Part shown: positions 1 through 5,659 of the stretch, one piece after another
How the letters are laid out: every line of letters starts with the position of its first letter
Position numbering within the stretch: position 1 is the stretch's first letter
Assembly (NCBI GenBank): GCA_964481075.1
Contig: CAYZSD010000187.1
Span: 1-5,987, forward strand
Direction: 5' to 3'
From: MWFE01 sp964481075
GTDB taxonomy: Bacteria > Bacteroidota > Bacteroidia > Bacteroidales > Tenuifilaceae
DNA: 5,987 nucleotides
Position numbers and translations under genes: made by a program
The notes under the pieces: model-generated
Told to the model about the DNA's origin: nothing
What the model saw: only the letters and a program-made list of their open reading frames with translations
Databases searched by the model: none

Positions 1-957
1 GATGTCAATATCGTTCAGCGTTAAGTTGAGGCGCTTCAGTAACTTGTTGGTTGCTGGAACTGGTCCCAACCCCATAACCCTAGGAAGTACACCAGCAGTT
101 TGCATGCCCAGTATCCTTGCCTTTGGAGTAAGATTATACTTTCTAACAGCAGCCTCCGATGCAATAAGCAATGCAGCAGCCCCATCGTTTACTCCCGATG
201 AGTTACCTGCTGTGATGGTGCCTTCTTTTCTTGTAAGAACTGGTAAAGCTGAAAGCTTCTCAAGCGAAGTCAAACGAGGGTGTTCGTCCCGGTTCACTAC
301 GATAGGATCTGCTTTCTTTTGAGGTATTAACACAGGAACTATCTCTTCGGCCAATGTGCCATTTCCTTGTGCAACAGATGCTTTTTCCTGACTCCACTGG
401 GCAAATTTATCCTGATCCATTCGGCTAATGTTCATCTCGATGGCAATGTTTTCGGCAGTTTCCATCATCGATTCAACACCGTACATCTTTTCCAATGCGC
501 TATTCACAAATCGCCAGCCAATGGTGGTATCGTAAAGCTGTGTTGACCGCGAGAAGGCTTCGGTTGCCTTGGGCATTACGAGTGGGGCGCGCGACATGCT
601 TTCTACCCCGCCAGCTACAATCAGCTCAGCCTCTCCTGCAAGTATTGCCCTTGCAGCAATCCCAATGCTATCCATCCCAGAACCACAAAGTCTGTTAATA
701 GTTGCACCAGGAATTGTCTCAGAATACCCAGCTAAAAGCAGAGCCATTCTTGCCACATTCCTATTGTCCTCACCCGCCTGATTGGCACAACCCAAAATAA
801 CATCGTCAATCTCCTTCCAGTTGATACTTGGATTTCGTTCAACCAACGACTTAAGGGGTATTGCTGCAAGGTCATCGGCTCTAACAGAGGATAAAGAACC
901 TCCGTACCTACCAACAGGGGTACGGATAGCATCACAAATATACGCCTGTCTGTTCAT
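1..957 (-). CDS. pcaF: 3-oxoadipyl-CoA-type thiolase (acetyl-CoA acyltransferase), C-terminus cut off by the window edge
   Basis: Thiolase, predicted to split a 3-oxoacyl-CoA with free CoA into acetyl-CoA and an acyl-CoA shortened by two carbons, in the cytoplasm. The visible 319 residues start at the ATG at 957-955 (MNRQAYICDAIRTPVGRYGG). The nucleophilic cysteine is C91 in NRLCGSGMDS, followed by GGVESMSRAP (about 116-125) and AGNSSGVNDGAAA (about 250-262). A full thiolase is about 395-400 residues, so roughly 80 are missing, including the conserved NEAFA, GHP and second-cysteine motifs. From memory, stretches such as CANQAGEDNRNVARMALLLAG, DTTIGWRF and RVMGLGPVPA match PcaF/3-oxoadipyl-CoA thiolases more closely than acetoacetyl-CoA thiolases. 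The start is 5 nt after the aminotransferase stop, so the two are almost certainly co-transcribed. No Shine-Dalgarno sequence is visible. The thiolase family is very secure. The 3-oxoadipyl-CoA preference is an inference, and no aromatic-ring genes are nearby. Confidence 0.93.
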   Translation of the reverse strand, partial: MNRQAYICDAIRTPVGRYGGSLSSVRADDLAAIPLKSLVERNPSINWKEIDDVILGCANQAGEDNRNVARMALLLAGYSETIPGATINRLCGSGMDSIGIAARAILAGEAELIVAGGVESMSRAPLVMPKATEAFSRSTQLYDTTIGWRFVNSALEKMYGVESMMETAENIAIEMNISRMDQDKFAQWSQEKASVAQGNGTLAEEIVPVLIPQKKADPIVVNRDEHPRLTSLEKLSALPVLTRKEGTITAGNSSGVNDGAAALLIASEAAVRKYNLTPKARILGMQTAGVLPRVMGLGPVPATNKLLKRLNLTLNDIDI

Positions 958-962
958 GTCAG

Positions 963-2294
963 CTATTTGTAATAGTTTATTAGTTGGGGCTTAATGTGTC
1001 TGAATCCGTTGAGCATAGCTTCTGAGAGCCGGTCAACTTCCTTTTGTGTTAAAACAGTTGAAAACATGTAGGTACACGTATTCACCATCATAATCTTCTC
1101 ATTGTCATACAGGTAATCGAGTAGCGCGTTCAGAATTGCTCCTAGCTCCTTGGGCTGATAGGCTTCACGATAAGTTGTTGGGGGTGTTTCGCATAGGTGA
1201 ACCCTGAACATCGATCCAGCGCCAGTAATTGATACTGGAACTCCCGCCACTTTTATGGCCTCGTTAACCTGGTCCATTGCCTTGCTGGTTAAAGCATTAA
1301 GTTTTTCAACAGCAGTTCTATCGAAAAGTTCCATGGCTACTCGTCCAGCAGTCATAGTGATGGGGTTTGCCGAAAAAGTGCCAGACAATGGGAATGGAAC
1401 AAAGCTCTCACGAAGATCAAACACCTTCATTATTTCGTTTTTGCCTGCTATAGCACCTACGGGGAATCCCCCTCCAATGATCTTACCCATTGCTGTCAGG
1501 TCGGGCTTATATGCAAGGTTCTGTTGTGCTCCCTCATAGTTTACACGGAAGGTTACCACCTCATCGAAAACCAGCAAAGAGCCATTCTTGCGTGTCCAGT
1601 TGTAGATAGCCTCAAGGAATTCAGGCGAAATGGGCGAAAGACCAACCCTGTGAGGTACCGGATCGATGAGAACACAAGCGATCTCAGAGGCATTCTTCTC
1701 AAGAAGAGCCAATGTCCTTTCGATATCGTTGAAAGGGAAAACTATCACATCGTTCAACGCTCCTTGAGGCGTCCCCTTTGCCACCGGCACTGAGTTTGGG
1801 CAATTGATATCTCCCCAGTTCGAGGGGTTTGATGTTTGGCTAACCTCAGCATAGTCATAAGTTCCATGGTAGGCTCCTTCGGCCTTGGCTATCTTTGGCC
1901 TCCCTGTGAATGCCCTCGATGCTTTGATACACGACATAACAGCCTCAGTGCCTGAGTTGACAAAACGCACCTTCTCAAAACCCGGATTCCTCTTGCTCAG
2001 GAGCTGAGCAAAAATCACCTCAGCCTCAGTAGCCATTGTGTAGGCAGTCCCTCTTTGTAACTGCTCAGTAACAGCATTTACAATGGCAGGGTGGGCATGT
2101 CCATGAATAAGCGAAGCCATGTTGTTGGCAAAATCTATACGTTGAACTCCATCGAGGTCGGTAACAATACATCCCGATGCCCCTGCAACATAGGAAGGAT
2201 GGGGTTTACGATAAACTGTATTACGACTCACCCCACCGGGGATAACCTCGCAAGCCTGCTGGTATATTTCGTTTTGACTCTGTTTTGTTTTCAT
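963..2294 (-). CDS. Class III PLP aminotransferase, glutamate-1-semialdehyde-aminomutase-like; probable beta-amino acid aminotransferase
   Basis: Fold-type I, class III PLP-dependent aminotransferase of 443 residues, a normal family length. Visible landmarks are PGG (19-21) with R24, a GHAHP stretch (65-69), NSGTEA for cofactor phosphate binding (113-118), YHG (142-144), FDEVVT with D244 as the pyridine-nitrogen aspartate, the Schiff-base lysine K271 in GKIIGGG, and SGTFSANP (304-311). This region is shared by glutamate-1-semialdehyde aminomutase (HemL) and by beta-amino acid aminotransferases such as the beta-phenylalanine enzyme. The usual HemL string DEVMTGFR is altered here to DEVVTFR, and no haem genes adjoin. 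R24 sits where, from memory, beta-aminotransferases carry an arginine that binds the substrate carboxylate. Lying between a CoA-transferase and a thiolase, its likely job is converting a 3-amino acid into a 3-oxo acid. The start at 2294 has no Shine-Dalgarno sequence and follows a hairpin terminator. The family is secure; the substrate is inferred. Confidence 0.9.
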   Translation of the reverse strand: MKTKQSQNEIYQQACEVIPGGVSRNTVYRKPHPSYVAGASGCIVTDLDGVQRIDFANNMASLIHGHAHPAIVNAVTEQLQRGTAYTMATEAEVIFAQLLSKRNPGFEKVRFVNSGTEAVMSCIKASRAFTGRPKIAKAEGAYHGTYDYAEVSQTSNPSNWGDINCPNSVPVAKGTPQGALNDVIVFPFNDIERTLALLEKNASEIACVLIDPVPHRVGLSPISPEFLEAIYNWTRKNGSLLVFDEVVTFRVNYEGAQQNLAYKPDLTAMGKIIGGGFPVGAIAGKNEIMKVFDLRESFVPFPLSGTFSANPITMTAGRVAMELFDRTAVEKLNALTSKAMDQVNEAIKVAGVPVSITGAGSMFRVHLCETPPTTYREAYQPKELGAILNALLDYLYDNEKIMMVNTCTYMFSTVLTQKEVDRLSEAMLNGFRHIKPQLINYYK

Positions 2295-2410
2295 TCTGGT
2301 TAACGATTGACTGTTAGATATTTATTAAAAAAAGTCAATTCAACCCAATGAAGTTGAATTGACTTTTTATATGTTTACATTCGATTGAACTTGCAACTGT
2401 TCATAACGAA
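2295..2410. other. 116-nt intergenic gap between CoA-transferase beta and aminotransferase genes
   Basis: Apart from the terminator hairpin I see no open reading frame of note and no minus-strand TAnnTTTG box here. After the hairpin, only about 34 nt remain before the aminotransferase ATG. A conventional promoter for the downstream pair would therefore have to overlap the hairpin. The downstream genes may depend on read-through or on a promoter I cannot recognise. Confidence 0.6.
2329..2368 (-). terminator. Strong Rho-independent terminator (symmetric hairpin) inside the gene cluster
   Basis: A perfect 11-bp inverted repeat, GTCAATTCAAC (2334-2344) and GTTGAATTGAC (2353-2363), encloses an 8-nt loop. 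The stem extends through five A:T pairs to about 16 bp. Read on the minus strand, it is followed by a run of seven Ts, the classic intrinsic terminator layout. It lies 47 nt after the stop of the CoA-transferase beta gene and 34 nt before the aminotransferase start. The other side has only five Ts, so it could also work, more weakly, on the plus strand. The hairpin is seen directly; its termination strength is inferred. Confidence 0.88.
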
Positions 2411-3067
2411 TTAGCGAAGGTTAAGCTTTGCTCCGGTAAGTGTTTGCAACAACTCGAAATCGACACCAGGAGCCATCTCCTTTACATAAAGGCCCTTCTC
2501 TGTAACATCGATGATTGCAAGGTTTGAATAAATCCTATTCACAACTCCCTTGCCAGTAAGGGGATAAGTGCACTTCTCAACAATCTTTGGCTGGCAATCC
2601 TTCGTATTGTGCTGAGTGATAACATAAACCGTTTTAACACCTGCAACTAGATCCATTGCACCTCCAACAGCTGGTATTGAGTCGGGTTCACCAGTTGACC
2701 AATTGGCAAGGTCGCCTTCCTGTGAAATTTGGTATGCCCCAAGAACGCACACATCGATGTGTTTGCCACGAATCATTGCAAAGCTATCGGCATGGTGAAA
2801 GAAACAAGCACCAGGAATGGCTGTAACGCTCTTTTTGCCAGCGTTTATTAGTTCGGGATCTTCCTTGCCAGCTTCCGGGATTGGTCCCATTCCGAGGAGT
2901 CCGTTCTCAGTGTGGTATATCACCTCTCGATCCGAAGGAACGAAATTGGCCACCAATTCTGGGATTCCTATGCCAAGATTTACATAGGATCCATTTGGTA
3001 TGTCCTGGGCAATCTTCTGTGCCACTTGGTTCATGTCCCAGCCTTTGGGAGTTTCGTTGGCTACCAT
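2411..3067 (-). CDS. pcaJ: 3-oxoacid CoA-transferase beta subunit (PcaJ/ScoB/AtoA type)
   Basis: Catalytic subunit of a heterodimeric class I CoA-transferase, which moves CoA from a donor (usually succinyl-CoA) to a 3-oxo acid through an enzyme-bound glutamyl-CoA thioester. It has 218 residues, typical for a separate beta subunit. Visible motifs are LGIGIP (31-36) and the catalytic TENGLLGMGP, with E54 as the predicted nucleophile. The usual SENG is TENG here, a mild change. Further family signatures are DPELINAGK, HIDVCVLGA, DLANWST, IPAVGGAMDLV and CTYPLTG. From memory these track the 3-oxoadipate CoA-transferase PcaJ/CatJ very closely. The gene overlaps the alpha subunit gene by 7 nt and has a consensus ribosome binding site before the ATG at 3067; the internal M12 is a less likely start. 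Family and subunit assignment are secure. Whether it uses 3-oxoadipate, acetoacetate or another 3-oxo acid is not shown. Confidence 0.94.
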   Translation of the reverse strand: MVANETPKGWDMNQVAQKIAQDIPNGSYVNLGIGIPELVANFVPSDREVIYHTENGLLGMGPIPEAGKEDPELINAGKKSVTAIPGACFFHHADSFAMIRGKHIDVCVLGAYQISQEGDLANWSTGEPDSIPAVGGAMDLVAGVKTVYVITQHNTKDCQPKIVEKCTYPLTGKGVVNRIYSNLAIIDVTEKGLYVKEMAPGVDFELLQTLTGAKLNLR

Positions 3068-3774
3068 GGATACCTCCTTCCTTCTTTTACAAGTTCCGAT
3101 TCAACTAATGGGTTTGAAACCTCGACAACCCTGCTTACAAATATTCCAGGTGTTACAACACACTCAGGGTCAATCTCTCCAGGCTGGCAAATCCTTTTTG
3201 CCTGAACAATAGCCGTATTTGCTGCCATGCACATTATTGGTCCAAAATTCCTGGCTGTTTTGTTGTAGGTCAAATTTCCGTACCTGTCGGCGTGGTTGCA
3301 CTTCACCAAGGAAAAATCCGATTTTAATGCGTACTCCAAAACATACAGGTGACCATTAATTTCCTTAACCTCCTTGCCCTCAGCTAAGGGGGTATTAACC
3401 GTTGTGGGGGTATAAAAGGCAGGAATTCCTGCACCACCGCAACGAATTCTTTCTGCAAGCGTTCCTTGCGGAACAAGCTCCAGTTCAATCTCACCCTTGC
3501 GGTAAATATCGGTAAAAACGGTTGAGTTGACAGTTTTAGGAAAAGAACAAATAATCTTCCTAACTTGCTTGTTCTCAATTAGTGCAGCCAACCCAACATG
3601 TCCTGTTCCAGCGTTATTGCTTACAACAGTGAGGTTTTTCACTCCTTTATCGATTAGCGCATGGATTAACTCAATAGGGCTACCCGCCTCACCGAAACCG
3701 CTAATCATAATTACTGCACCATCAAAAACATCGGCAACAGCTTCGGCTGGCGAACCGAAAACTTTATTTATCAT
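3061..3774 (-). CDS. pcaI: 3-oxoacid CoA-transferase alpha subunit (PcaI/ScoA/AtoD type)
   Basis: CoA-binding subunit of the same heterodimeric class I CoA-transferase, 237 residues, complete. The CoA-transferase signature lies near the N-terminus (about 18-33), ending in SGFGEAGSP, where S25 replaces the more usual first glycine. Downstream are LTVVSNNAGTG (48-58), the KIICSFP segment (73-79), ELELVPQGTLAERIR (97-111), and TARNFGPIM (173-181). In my recollection, the combination of VSNNAG, KIICSFP and TARNFGPIM is the pattern of 3-oxoadipate CoA-transferase PcaI/CatI rather than of acetoacetate:butyrate transferases, although automated annotation may call it butyrate-acetoacetate CoA-transferase subunit A. 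Its ATG shares an ATGA with the stop of the aminomutase gene, and its end overlaps the beta subunit, so the three genes should be translationally coupled. Family is secure; substrate is inferred. Confidence 0.94.
   Translation of the reverse strand: MINKVFGSPAEAVADVFDGAVIMISGFGEAGSPIELIHALIDKGVKNLTVVSNNAGTGHVGLAALIENKQVRKIICSFPKTVNSTVFTDIYRKGEIELELVPQGTLAERIRCGGAGIPAFYTPTTVNTPLAEGKEVKEINGHLYVLEYALKSDFSLVKCNHADRYGNLTYNKTARNFGPIMCMAANTAIVQAKRICQPGEIDPECVVTPGIFVSRVVEVSNPLVESELVKEGRRYPW
3072..3079 (-). promoter_or_regulatory. Consensus Shine-Dalgarno site for the CoA-transferase beta gene
   Basis: The minus strand reads AAGGAGGT, then 4 nt, then the ATG at 3067. This is a full match to the anti-Shine-Dalgarno sequence. 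It is embedded in the last codons of the alpha subunit, where it encodes part of KEGRRYPW. It supports 3067 as the start and suggests efficient independent initiation on the second cistron. Sites this strong are uncommon in Bacteroidota. Confidence 0.8.
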
Positions 3775-5378
3775 TCCTTCACGTTTTTAAGATTCTTCTG
3801 TGCTTCGTATAGATTTTTCTCAATCTGCTCCAGCTCATCCTGATAGAAATACTTATCTGTATCGTAAGGGGTTAGCTTTTCGATGGTGTGTTGCTTCTCG
3901 TCATACTTTGCAAGGTAAACCTTATCCATCCACTCCATGTTTCTTCCCTCGTTGAACTTAAGCGCGAAAACCGTTTCACCATTCACCACTGCTGTTCCAA
4001 GCATCGAAACTTTTCCTGCCGAAGAGGTCATGGATATGTATCTCGATGGGCGGTTAATGGAAGCAAGCGAACGGTAAACCTTACTGAATACCTTATTAAT
4101 ATCGGCAAGTGGAGCTGTGAAGTAATGGTGTTCGCCTGTTGGACGAGCACAGTACATGGAATGGAATCCGATTGAAAGCATTGCGAGAATGTTTCCAAGG
4201 TCAATCCAATTCTGAGCCGAGCGGTCAACATCAACCTTTCCATTGTCATCGGTGAAAAGGCTGATATGGTTCATGATTGGGCTTTGGCTCTTAATGGCAA
4301 CACCGTGTGCCTTCAGGCGGCGAATGGCAGCAATAGTGCTAGGATTGATAACTTCTTTTGGAGTTGAGAAGTGCGCCATCCAAAGAACCTGAATCCCATT
4401 TTCGGTTAGTTTCTTAAACAGCTCTAGCTTCTTATTAAAATCGTTGCTGAGTATCAATTCTGGGTGAAAGGTAAGTAACCTTGACCCTAAGCGGAGGGTC
4501 TTGATGTGCATCAGGTGATTGTCCTCAATAAGGGGGAGGGCGTATGCAGCCAACCTCTCATAGGTTAGGTAGCCAGCATCGCCACCAGTTATAAGCACAT
4601 CCGAAACCTCGGGATGTCTCCTAAGGTAATGGTGTATTTGGTCAATATCCCTCTGAAGGAACATGTCCTCATCGCCTCGAACCTGAGCATGGCGGAAACA
4701 ATAGGTGCAGAATGCAAAGCAGTTCTGGGTTGTTTGGTCGAAAATAAGCTGGCACTGTGGGTATTTATGCTGGCTTCCCTGAAGGAACTCCGATTGCCCC
4801 TCATCGTTGTCAAACCAGGGTGTGTTAAGCTTTTGCTTTCCATCATGTGGATTTGTATGGGCTACAATGTACTCATCAACAATCCGCTTCCGTTCTTCTT
4901 CACTTTTAGCCTCATTGTATTTTTTAACAACATCCTCACCAATCATCCCAGGCTGAGGGAATACCAGCTGGAAAAGTGAATCCTTCTGGAAGCTATTCCA
5001 GTTAATGGTATCTAAAACATGCTTGGTAACCATGAAGCGATACACCTCGATGAATAGTTCTCGTTCCCTGATGTAACCAATATCAATTCCATTCTTCTCG
5101 AGAATGCTGACAATCTCTCTAAAGCCCTTCAACCCAGCAAAGCTCTTCTTTTCGGTAAACATCGACTTGCCTGTTTCATTCAAGTGAGAGTACTGAGGGT
5201 AGTTGGAGTGCAACCTTGAAAGAAGTCCTGAAGGTAAAAGATTCTCGTTCTTTATGTTAGCCTTCATGTCATCGGTGTACTGATAGTGATTCATCATCTT
5301 CTCAATATCGGAGGAACTAAAATTTACCCTCTCGACATAAGTACTTTCTACACCCTGCTTGTTCACTTTTGTTGTCAT
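3771..5378 (-). CDS. KamA-family radical SAM / PLP amino acid 2,3-aminomutase, long form; substrate probably not lysine
   Basis: Radical SAM enzyme of the lysine 2,3-aminomutase family, which moves an amino group between C2 and C3 of an amino acid using SAM, a [4Fe-4S] cluster and PLP. It has 535 residues against about 416 for the clostridial enzyme. The cluster motif CxxxCxxC is C220, C224, C227 (CFAFCTYC). R229 matches the arginine that binds the alpha-carboxylate. GGD (265-267) is the SAM-binding segment, and K456 in SSAGKVSMLG is the predicted PLP lysine. Most of the extra length is N-terminal (about 95 residues before the cluster). The C-terminal zinc-site cysteines of clostridial KamA are absent; the last roughly 25 residues are charged and coiled-coil-like. 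Both aspartates that recognise the lysine side chain are replaced (R412/A411, and S449 or neighbours). An AAAGG ribosome binding site supports the start at 5378. Family is secure. Automated annotation will probably say lysine 2,3-aminomutase; I favour a dicarboxylic substrate. Confidence 0.92.
   Translation of the reverse strand: MTTKVNKQGVESTYVERVNFSSSDIEKMMNHYQYTDDMKANIKNENLLPSGLLSRLHSNYPQYSHLNETGKSMFTEKKSFAGLKGFREIVSILEKNGIDIGYIRERELFIEVYRFMVTKHVLDTINWNSFQKDSLFQLVFPQPGMIGEDVVKKYNEAKSEEERKRIVDEYIVAHTNPHDGKQKLNTPWFDNDEGQSEFLQGSQHKYPQCQLIFDQTTQNCFAFCTYCFRHAQVRGDEDMFLQRDIDQIHHYLRRHPEVSDVLITGGDAGYLTYERLAAYALPLIEDNHLMHIKTLRLGSRLLTFHPELILSNDFNKKLELFKKLTENGIQVLWMAHFSTPKEVINPSTIAAIRRLKAHGVAIKSQSPIMNHISLFTDDNGKVDVDRSAQNWIDLGNILAMLSIGFHSMYCARPTGEHHYFTAPLADINKVFSKVYRSLASINRPSRYISMTSSAGKVSMLGTAVVNGETVFALKFNEGRNMEWMDKVYLAKYDEKQHTIEKLTPYDTDKYFYQDELEQIEKNLYEAQKNLKNVKE
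3775..3780 (-). promoter_or_regulatory. Purine-rich GAAGGA immediately before the CoA-transferase alpha start
   Basis: The minus strand reads GAAGGA directly followed by ATGA, in which the aminomutase stop (TGA) and the alpha-subunit start (ATG) overlap. Spacing is too short for a standard Shine-Dalgarno site, so re-initiation by ribosomes finishing the aminomutase is the likely mode. Confidence 0.5.
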
Positions 5379-5387
5379 AAATTTTAA

Positions 5388-5392
5388 CCTTT
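5388..5392 (-). promoter_or_regulatory. Ribosome binding site (AAAGG) of the aminomutase gene
   Basis: AAAGG lies 9 nt before the ATG at 5378 on the minus strand, embedded in A/T-rich sequence. It is a partial Shine-Dalgarno match and fits the chosen start; no nearby in-frame alternative is better placed. Confidence 0.5.
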
Positions 5393-5450
5393 AAATAATC
5401 GTTCAGTAATATTTAATATCTTCAAATAACTCAAAATTTATGAATGCATA

Positions 5451-5469
5451 TTGAAACCCTAAGTTTCAA
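5451..5469. repeat. 7-bp perfect inverted repeat in the leader of the aminomutase operon
   Basis: TTGAAAC and GTTTCAA are separated by CCTAA. If transcription starts near 5520, this falls inside an untranslated leader of about 140 nt. There it could be a small RNA hairpin or a regulator-binding palindrome. It is a modest repeat in AT-rich DNA, so function is only possible. Confidence 0.4.
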
Positions 5470-5505
5470 CTGATTAATGCTTTATCGAATCTCAAATGCT
5501 AACGA

Positions 5506-5528
5506 TTGCACTAAAAAATTTCGTGCAA
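5506..5528. repeat. 6-bp inverted repeat overlapping the candidate aminomutase promoter
   Basis: TTGCAC (5506-5511) and GTGCAA (5523-5528) are separated by 11 nt. The right arm overlaps the candidate -7 box at 5526-5533, and the gap covers the expected start of transcription. That is a typical place for a repressor operator. The arms are short, so chance is not excluded. Confidence 0.35.
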
Positions 5529-5533
5529 AGATA
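5526..5533 (-). promoter_or_regulatory. Candidate -7 promoter box (TATCTTTG) for the aminomutase operon
   Basis: The minus strand reads TATCTTTG, a full match to the Bacteroidota TAnnTTTG box. Transcription would start near 5519-5521, giving a leader of about 140 nt. No TTTG -33 element lies at the expected 17-23 nt spacing, so the promoter may be weak or depend on an activator. Confidence 0.5.
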
Positions 5534-5602
5534 TACTAATAAATAATTGCTTAGAAGGAAAAAGCAAAGATTATTATGTGTTTGTTAGCACCCCATAAAA
5601 AA

Positions 5603-5631
5603 GAAAAAACCATTTTTTCAAAAAAATTTTT
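5603..5631. promoter_or_regulatory. A/T-tract block upstream of the rplU promoter
   Basis: An A6/T6 hairpin-forming repeat, G-A6 then CCA then T6-C (5603-5619), is followed directly by A7T5 (5620-5631), which runs into the -33 TTTG. Such tracts bend DNA and can act like an UP element in front of strong ribosomal promoters. The tracts are visible; the activating role is inferred. Confidence 0.4.
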
Positions 5632-5659
5632 GCTATTCAAATTATCTTTTCTACTTTTG
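5629..5659 (+). promoter_or_regulatory. Bacteroidota housekeeping promoter of rplU
   Basis: TTTG (5629-5632), a 19-nt spacer and TACTTTTG (5652-5659) exactly match the Bacteroidota -33/-7 consensus TTTG and TAnnTTTG. Transcription should begin about 5-8 nt further on, leaving a leader of roughly 35 nt before the rplU ATG at 5700. This is the strongest regulatory signal in the window and the main support for assigning the phylum. Confidence 0.85.

Noticed and set aside
2..322. Plus-strand open reading frame of 106 codons at the left edge
   Set aside because: It lies antisense to the thiolase gene, whose translation is continuous and carries the family motifs. The plus-strand translation shows no recognisable domain.
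963..2294. Assignment as hemL, glutamate-1-semialdehyde aminomutase for haem synthesis
   Set aside because: The DEVMTGFR motif is altered, there are no haem genes nearby, and the neighbouring enzymes need a 3-oxo acid supplier. The overall fold similarity alone does not decide it.
4614..4979. Plus-strand open reading frame of 121 codons with a hydrophobic stretch
   Set aside because: It lies antisense to the conserved core of the aminomutase. The hydrophobic look comes from reading the complement of its codons, and no start signal precedes it.
3771..5378. Assignment as EpmB, the KamA relative that modifies elongation factor P
   Set aside because: EpmB proteins are about 340 residues and usually sit with epmA or efp. 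This protein is 535 residues and sits with CoA and aminotransferase genes.
5497..5590. Inverted repeat TGCTAAC / GTTAGCA spanning 80 nt of the divergent region
   Set aside because: The arms are 7 bp and far apart in AT-rich DNA, and they do not line up with either promoter, so chance is the simplest explanation.
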